Positions 1 through 3,732 of a DNA stretch of 5,321 bases are shown here, in pieces (the stretch's first letter is position 1; each line of letters opens with the position of its first letter). The position numbers were made by a program, and so were the translations under genes. The DNA comes from Sphingobacteriales bacterium. GTDB lineage: Bacteria > Bacteroidota > Bacteroidia > Chitinophagales > Chitinophagaceae. The notes beneath the pieces were generated by a model. The model saw nothing but the letters and a program-made list of their open reading frames with translations. It was not told the DNA's origin and did not search any database. The stretch covers positions 1-5,321 of the forward strand of contig CANHUD010000183.1 in assembly GCA_947463665.1 (NCBI GenBank), in the 5' to 3' direction.

Positions 1-533
1 AAGCGGTGTTCCAGACAATAATCACAGGCACGGGCTATTTTTTCTCCCATTACAGAGCCTAGGGATCCGCCGATGAAGTTGAAATCCATACAGGCTACCA
101 CAAGTCCTTGATTGTCAATGTTTCCATGCGCAACAGTGATGGAATCATGAAGCCCGGTTTTATCGTAGGCTTCTTTCAGCCGCTTTTTATAGGGCTTCAT
201 ATCCACAAACTCCAGGTAGTCTACCGATTTCACCGAGGCAAACAGCTCCGTATACTGCTGGTCATCAAACAGGATATCGAAATAATCCTCACTTCCGATC
301 CGGTGGTGGTAGGAGCATTTAGGACAGACATACAACTGGTCTTTCAGTTCCTGAACCGTTGCCGTGTATTTACACTGCGGACATTTGGTCCAGAGGCCTT
401 CCGGGACATCTTTTTTTTCTGATGTAGAAGTTAGAATTCCTTTTCTCACCCTCCTGAACCAGCCGGAGGATTCATCCTGTTGGGCATCTGCGCCCGATAT
501 GAAGTCGTCCTGATTGAAATCCATACGTGACAT
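1..533 (-). CDS. accD: Acetyl-CoA carboxylase carboxyltransferase subunit beta (5' part, runs off the left edge)
   Basis: This gene encodes the beta subunit of the acetyl-CoA carboxylase carboxyltransferase, which together with AccA moves the carboxyl group from carboxybiotin to acetyl-CoA to make malonyl-CoA for fatty-acid synthesis in the cytoplasm. About 177 residues are visible. The family zinc ribbon is intact: WTKCPQC and VCPKC, with Cys51, Cys54, Cys70 and Cys73 in the CX2C-X15-CX2C spacing known from E. coli AccD. It is followed by recognisable family stretches such as KPYKKRLKEA, a DFNFIGGSLGSVMGEK segment and the beginning of the carboxylase core. The C-terminal half is outside the window. 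ATG at 533 is the first start in the frame; a second in-frame ATG lies at 524, and neither has a Shine-Dalgarno sequence. Either start gives an acidic extension of about 20 residues before the canonical WFRR beginning. Identity is very secure; the exact start is not. Confidence 0.96.
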   Translation of the reverse strand, partial: MSRMDFNQDDFISGADAQQDESSGWFRRVRKGILTSTSEKKDVPEGLWTKCPQCKYTATVQELKDQLYVCPKCSYHHRIGSEDYFDILFDDQQYTELFASVKSVDYLEFVDMKPYKKRLKEAYDKTGLHDSITVAHGNIDNQGLVVACMDFNFIGGSLGSVMGEKIARACDYCLEHR

Positions 534-583
534 TTGGCGATTAACACGGGCGACTCGTCCTCTATTCGGTATTTCGTACCAGG

Positions 584-605
584 GTCGCCATTTCCTGCCG
601 GCGAC
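584..605. repeat. Inverted repeat GTCGCC/GGCGAC next to the accD promoter
   Basis: A perfect 6-bp inverted repeat (584-589 and 600-605) has a 10-base spacer and touches the downstream edge of the candidate accD -7 element. It is the most GC-rich structure in the gap. Since transcription would start inside or just after its promoter-proximal arm, it is better read as a possible DNA operator than as an mRNA hairpin. It lacks a T-tract, so it is not a terminator for araC. The short stem could be chance. Confidence 0.3.
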
Positions 606-612
606 AAATATA
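605..612 (-). promoter_or_regulatory. Candidate -7 promoter element for accD
   Basis: The minus strand reads TATATTTG here, a perfect match to the Bacteroidota -7 consensus TAnnTTTG. It would place transcription start near 597-600 and give a leader of roughly 65 bases before the ATG at 533, which suits a housekeeping gene. A -33 TTG at the usual spacing of about 17-23 bases is not seen; the nearest upstream TTTG is about 31 bases away. The call rests on the -7 element alone. Confidence 0.45.
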
Positions 613-692
613 GGAAATGATTGGGAAGTGGAAGCGGATGTGTCAAAATGTGAGATCAGGTATTCCCAGTGCCTCTTGTCGGAAAGTAAGCC

Positions 693-1568
693 TTATCCTG
701 CCAGGTTTTCTGCCACTTCTTTGTAGTTGCGGGGCGATTTCCCCATGATTTTTCTGAAAATCTTGTTGAAGTTGGAAGGCGTTTTAAAACCGCAGGCGTA
801 GGCTACTTCGGAAACAGACTTTTCTGTTTCCAGGAAAAGGGAGCAGGCCTGATCGATCCTTATTTCATTGAGGTATTCCACGAAGGATTTTTTCATTCTT
901 TTTTTGAAGAACCGGCAAAATGAGGGAGGTGTCAGGTTGGCGATACGGGCAATAGCCTCCAGGGTAATATCATCCCGGAAATGTTTTTTAGTATATGCCA
1001 GCACACAGGAGAGTCGGTCTTCCGTACATTCTGAATGAAAAGGAGCGTACGTTTCTTTGGTGATGAACGAGGTATCCTTACTGTTGACAAGTATATTAAG
1101 GATGTCGAAAAACATAAGGAAAAGTTCCATGTCTTTTTTCCCGGTCATAGCTAAAAGTTTTTGGGCAATAACCTGGTTGGTTGTTCCGCTGATCTGGAGT
1201 CCCCGGCAAGCGTTTTGGAAGAGTTGGTTGAGTTTACAGGTTTCCTTTAAAGAATAAAAAGTATTGCTGAAAATTTCCCGGTGAAAATAAAGTACAATGG
1301 CAACCGCTTTGCGGGAGTTTCCAGGCTGTTGATAAGAGGAGTGGTTCAGCCATATATGCGGAATCTCTGGCCCGAGCAGCACCATATCACCGGGAGCGAA
1401 ATGACCTACTTCATTGCCGATAATGCGCTGACCGTGACTTTCCACAATGTACACCAGCTCAAACTCAGGATGAAAGTGGAATGGAGAATGAAAATAAGAT
1501 TCTTCCCGCTTTTCTACAGATAGCAGGCTATTCACCTGTACGGTGATGTCTGTTCGGATGATCTTCAC
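693..1568 (-). CDS. AraC family transcriptional regulator with N-terminal cupin sensor
   Basis: This is a 291-residue cytoplasmic DNA-binding regulator of typical AraC/XylS length. Residues ~25-95 form a cupin sensor: HFHPEFEL at 31-38 gives H31, H33 and E37 in the first cupin motif, and PEIPHIWLN at 67-75 gives H71 and N75 of the second, so the metal or sugar pocket looks intact. Residues ~195-285 are the double helix-turn-helix domain, with a first HTH around LEAIARIANLTPPSFCRFF (203-221), a second around SVSEVAYACGFKTPSNFNK (251-269), and the family ending GKSPRNYK. The start is GTG at 1568: an in-frame TGA lies two codons upstream, and the next Met, residue 62, is inside the cupin. Regulators of this architecture commonly sense sugars and control carbohydrate genes. 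It is divergent from the sigma/fecR/receptor genes by 260 bp, so they are plausible targets, but the ligand and target cannot be read from sequence. Confidence 0.92.
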   Translation of the reverse strand: MKIIRTDITVQVNSLLSVEKREESYFHSPFHFHPEFELVYIVESHGQRIIGNEVGHFAPGDMVLLGPEIPHIWLNHSSYQQPGNSRKAVAIVLYFHREIFSNTFYSLKETCKLNQLFQNACRGLQISGTTNQVIAQKLLAMTGKKDMELFLMFFDILNILVNSKDTSFITKETYAPFHSECTEDRLSCVLAYTKKHFRDDITLEAIARIANLTPPSFCRFFKKRMKKSFVEYLNEIRIDQACSLFLETEKSVSEVAYACGFKTPSNFNKIFRKIMGKSPRNYKEVAENLAG

Positions 1569-1622
1569 TGTTCAGGATTTTGGGTTTATGGATGAAAAAA
1601 ACTTACTTGTATACAGAGAGCG

Positions 1623-1647
1623 CCTGTTTCTGATTTGTACCTGTTTT
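1623..1647 (+). repeat. CCTGTTTY direct repeat, candidate AraC-type operator
   Basis: CCTGTTTC (1623-1630) and CCTGTTTT (1640-1647) are in the same orientation, 17 bp start to start, about 55-80 bp upstream of the regulator's GTG. AraC-family proteins often bind direct-repeat half-sites separated by roughly two helical turns, so the arrangement is compatible with autoregulation. The longer form CCTGTTTCTG (1623-1632) recurs as its exact reverse complement at 3668-3677, ahead of the receptor gene. The sequence is AT-rich and of low complexity, so the operator call is inference. Confidence 0.3.
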
Positions 1648-1699
1648 TTTAAAGATATTTTTTAGAGGATGAATTGCTTATTCAGGAAAACAGTAATTA

Positions 1700-1819
1700 G
1701 TTAGTTAAAAATGGAGTGAAAAAGGTTAAATTGGTAAGGGTAAGACTGAATCAGGAAACATAAATTGCAATTCGTGAATGTGGTAACGTTGTTTTTGTAA
1801 TTATTTCTTATTAACTAAC
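1700..1819. repeat. Long-spaced 9-bp inverted repeat around the sigma-gene promoter
   Basis: GTTAGTTAA at 1700-1708 is the exact reverse complement of TTAACTAAC at 1811-1819, with 102 bases between the arms. The right arm ends nine bases before the sigma factor ATG and the pair brackets the candidate promoter. It could mark two binding sites for one protein or be a chance match in AT-rich DNA; nothing extends the stem beyond nine base pairs. Confidence 0.3.
1765..1791 (+). promoter_or_regulatory. Candidate Bacteroidota promoter for the sigma factor gene
   Basis: TTG at 1765-1767 and TAACGTTG at 1784-1791 resemble the -33 (TTTG) and -7 (TAnnTTTG) elements of the Bacteroidota primary sigma factor. 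The spacing is 16 bases, one short of the usual range, and there is one mismatch at the -7. Transcription would begin near 1797, leaving a ~30-base AT-rich leader before the ATG at 1829. It is the best candidate in the gap but not a strong match. Confidence 0.35.
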
Positions 1820-1828
1820 CAACTGCTT

Positions 1829-2479
1829 ATGCATACAGAGGATGATCAGTATCTATGGGAAGGCCTTATGACCGGAGATGCATCCCGTTTCCGATTGTTG
1901 TATGAGAAATATTACCACTGTTTGTTTTTTATTGGCCTGAAAGATCTTAAAGACAGTGATCTGGTGCGGGATTCAATCCAGCAGTTGTTTGTATATCTAT
2001 GGGAGAAACGTGCAACTATCAAGCCTGCTTCAAGTGTTCGGGCCTATCTGATCTCTTCGTTCATGCGGAGGTTATCGGCCGATTGGAAAAAATCTGTACG
2101 GCAATCCTCTCTTCAGGTGGCCTGGTCAAATATGCATACTGAACAGGAATCTACACCGGAGGAAAAAATGATTGCATCTGACCAGGCACAGCAACAGGCG
2201 CAGTGGCTGATCAATCGAATCAATATGTTACCTGCCAGAAAACGGGAGCTGATTTTTCTCAGGTTTTACGAAGGTCTTACCTATGAGGAGATTTCAGTGA
2301 AAACAGGACTAACGCAACGCACCATATACAACCGGATTCACGAGGCGCTGAAATCCCTCCGTCAGGAAATGGATAATGATCAGTCGGCCAGAGGCGCTTC
2401 CATGGCGGCTTTTATTACCCTGCTGTTGCTTCAGTTACCGTATTCCGGAAGTCCGATAACAGGCTGGCATCACCTCTAA
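1829..2479 (+). CDS. ECF (extracytoplasmic function) RNA polymerase sigma factor with hydrophobic C-terminal tail
   Basis: This 216-residue group 4 sigma factor would direct RNA polymerase to the promoters of the adjacent receptor and associated uptake genes once released from FecR. Sigma region 2 covers about residues 21-88 (FRLLYEKYYHCLFFIGL, DSIQQLFVYLWEKR, SVRAYLISSFMRRL). Region 4 covers about 134-178, with LPARKRELIFLRFYEGLTY followed by the recognition helix-turn-helix EEISVKTGLTQRTIYNRI. The pattern fits the large Bacteroidota expansion of FecI-like sigma factors. After region 4 there is an unusual tail, residues ~189-209, rich in Ala, Leu, Ile and Phe (AAFITLLLLQL), which is hydrophobic enough to associate with a membrane. 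ATG at 1829 is chosen because it gives full region 2; the next Met (residue 14) would trim its edge. The fecR gene follows after 55 bases, so co-transcription is likely. Confidence 0.93.
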   Translation: MHTEDDQYLWEGLMTGDASRFRLLYEKYYHCLFFIGLKDLKDSDLVRDSIQQLFVYLWEKRATIKPASSVRAYLISSFMRRLSADWKKSVRQSSLQVAWSNMHTEQESTPEEKMIASDQAQQQAQWLINRINMLPARKRELIFLRFYEGLTYEEISVKTGLTQRTIYNRIHEALKSLRQEMDNDQSARGASMAAFITLLLLQLPYSGSPITGWHHL

Positions 2480-2534
2480 GGTAAAAAAAGGCAGGATTGT
2501 ACTCTATTGTATTGGATGTTTAGTATTTCTTCTT

Positions 2535-3623
2535 ATGACTATATATGATTTGCTGACAGACGAGTCTTTTTTAAAATATTGCAGGAATGCTTCAGAAGAA
2601 GATATCCTGCGTTGGGAGTCGTTCATCCGGAATAATCCGGATAAGGCAGATTTGATCTATGAAGCGAAAATAGCTTATGAAGAACTTTTCCGGGCTCTGG
2701 CACAACAGGATCTGAAAGAGCAATCAGCCCATTTGTTTGATAAGATTATGCAGGAACAGGAAAGTTTTCAGGAATCACGTTTCCCAAAATCTTCAAACCG
2801 ATTCACGCTCGTGCACACCATCTTATATGCTGCAGCTGTAGTGATTATTTTAATGGGCTCCTGGAAAGCGTATACAACCTTTTTACGGCCTGTGGAACAG
2901 GAGGAAGAGCAAATAGCTGCAGATTTTGGAGAAAAGAAGACGATTCAGTTAACAGATGGTACGATCATATCGCTCAATTCGGTTAGTAATGTACGCATTT
3001 GCGGAGGATATGGACTAACCTGCCGGGATATTTATCTGGATGGAGAAGCCTTTTTTGATGTCAAACGAAATGAATCACTTCCATTTATTGTGCATACCGC
3101 AGACCTGGATATCCGGGCTCTGGGAACATCCTTCAATGTAAAGGCTTACCCGGGAGAGAAAATGAGTGAGACATCACTCATACATGGATCGGTGGAAGTT
3201 ACGATCAAAAGCGATCATGGTCGAAAAGTGCTGCTGAAACCCAACCAGAAATTGCGTTCACAAAATCAGTACACGCCATCTGTTAGCATTGGAAGTTCAA
3301 CCGTCACTGAAAAAATGAGTGAAGTTGTGCCGGTAGCAGTATTGCCTTTGGAATCTACAGACGAAGGAGAAATCAGAGAACTGGCCTGGAAAGAGAATAA
3401 GCTGATTTTTGAAAATGAAACGTTAGCGAATATTGCCATCATGCTGGAGCGCTGGTACCGGATTCGGGTGGAATTTGCCGATGAAGAATTAAAGAATTAC
3501 CGGTTTACCGGAACGTATGAAAAAGAAAGGTTGTCAGTGGTGTTGGATGTACTGAAAGAAACAAAAGCATTTACATATCAAATCCAGGAGGGAAATGTAA
3601 AAATAGTAACACTGTCCAAGTAA
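2535..3623 (+). CDS. FecR family anti-sigma factor, single-pass inner-membrane protein
   Basis: This 362-residue protein is the likely partner of the upstream sigma factor: it holds the sigma factor at the inner membrane and relays the receptor's signal. The N-terminal ~90 residues are cytoplasmic and helical, and would bind the sigma factor. A transmembrane segment lies at about 92-110 (LVHTILYAAAVVIILMGSW). The periplasmic FecR domain follows at about 130-224, with family features KKTIQLTDGTIISLNS, YLDGEAFFDV and IRALGTSFNVKAY. A variable linker (~240-285) leads to the C-terminal DUF4974/STN-like domain (~287-358, from WKENKLIFENETLANIAIML to GNVKIV). Length and domain order are normal for Bacteroidota FecR proteins. 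Two periplasmic cysteines, Cys156 and Cys163, stand out as a possible disulfide. No Shine-Dalgarno sequence precedes ATG 2535. The stop is one base ahead of an intercistronic hairpin. Confidence 0.93.
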   Translation: MTIYDLLTDESFLKYCRNASEEDILRWESFIRNNPDKADLIYEAKIAYEELFRALAQQDLKEQSAHLFDKIMQEQESFQESRFPKSSNRFTLVHTILYAAAVVIILMGSWKAYTTFLRPVEQEEEQIAADFGEKKTIQLTDGTIISLNSVSNVRICGGYGLTCRDIYLDGEAFFDVKRNESLPFIVHTADLDIRALGTSFNVKAYPGEKMSETSLIHGSVEVTIKSDHGRKVLLKPNQKLRSQNQYTPSVSIGSSTVTEKMSEVVPVAVLPLESTDEGEIRELAWKENKLIFENETLANIAIMLERWYRIRVEFADEELKNYRFTGTYEKERLSVVLDVLKETKAFTYQIQEGNVKIVTLSK

Positions 3624-3624
3624 A

Positions 3625-3649
3625 CAGGGAAGAACCTTGTTCCTCCCTG
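3625..3649 (+). other. Intercistronic hairpin directly after fecR
   Basis: Positions 3625-3635 (CAGGGAAGAAC) and 3639-3649 (GTTCCTCCCTG) pair over 10 of 11 positions, with one A-C mismatch and a CTT triloop, beginning two bases after the fecR stop codon. No T-tract follows; an A-run does. It is therefore not a classical intrinsic terminator and more likely an mRNA stability or processing element protecting the 3' end of the sigma-fecR message. The fold is clear from sequence; the role is inferred. Confidence 0.55.
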
Positions 3650-3668
3650 CTGCCGTGTAAAAAAATAC

Positions 3669-3715
3669 AGAAACAGGTTGGTCTCGCAAACGTAAGCTGT
3701 TTCTATTTATTCTTT
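3669..3715 (+). terminator. Terminator-like hairpin or attenuator ahead of the receptor gene
   Basis: AGAAACAG (3669-3676) pairs perfectly with CTGTTTCT (3697-3704). After a G-G mismatch, TTG (3678-3680) can pair further with TAA (3693-3695) using one G-U pair, leaving a 12-base loop. The tail ATTTATTCTTT (3705-3715) is T-rich but not a pure T-run. This could partly terminate the sigma-fecR transcript. The stem is only half GC, so it would be weak. The same bases contain the inverted copy of the CCTGTTTCTG element, so a dyad protein-binding site is an alternative reading. Confidence 0.35.
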
Positions 3716-3732
3716 AACGCCAAAACAAATGT

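Larger units (their letters stand above)
1569..1828. promoter_or_regulatory. Divergent intergenic region between araC-type regulator and sigma factor
   Basis: This 260-bp AT-rich gap lies between two divergent genes and must hold both promoters. I see no coding potential or RNA gene in it. Toward the regulator, the only -7-like element on the minus strand is TATCTTTA (1650-1657), an imperfect match without a -33 partner. Toward the sigma gene, TAACGTTG (1784-1791) is a better candidate. The left half carries a CCTGTTTY direct repeat (1623-1647). Related CAGGAAA sequences occur at 1683-1693 and 1752-1760. A 9-bp inverted repeat spans the right half. Confidence 0.6.
3624..3732 (+). promoter_or_regulatory. 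fecR-receptor intergenic spacer, likely control region of the receptor
   Basis: This 109-base spacer separates fecR from the receptor and is far longer than an operon junction needs. It contains a hairpin right after the fecR stop, a run of seven A (3659-3665), a second hairpin with a T-rich tail, and the AT-rich leader CCAAAACAAATGT before ATG 3733. If the sigma factor activates the receptor separately, its promoter should lie here. The only loose primary-type candidate I see is TTG (3678-3680) with TATTTATT (3704-3711), which is weak. The target consensus of this sigma factor is unknown to me. Confidence 0.5.

Noticed and set aside
108..422. Plus-strand reading frame of 104 codons inside the accD region
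   Set aside because: It is antisense to accD, whose minus-strand translation matches a well-known family including its zinc ribbon; the plus-strand peptide has no recognisable domain.
446..726. Short overlapping reading frames of 66-70 codons on both strands in the accD-araC gap
   Set aside because: They overlap accD or the araC 3' end in other frames, overlap one another on opposite strands, and have no family features.
1650..1657. Minus-strand TATCTTTA as a promoter -7 for the araC-type gene
   Set aside because: It lacks the terminal G of TAnnTTTG and has no TTG at suitable spacing, so it was noted only within the intergenic description.
2516..2548. Ten-codon mini reading frame (ATG 2516) overlapping the fecR start
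   Set aside because: It is out of frame with fecR, very short and in AT-rich leader sequence. A translational-coupling role is possible but nothing supports it.
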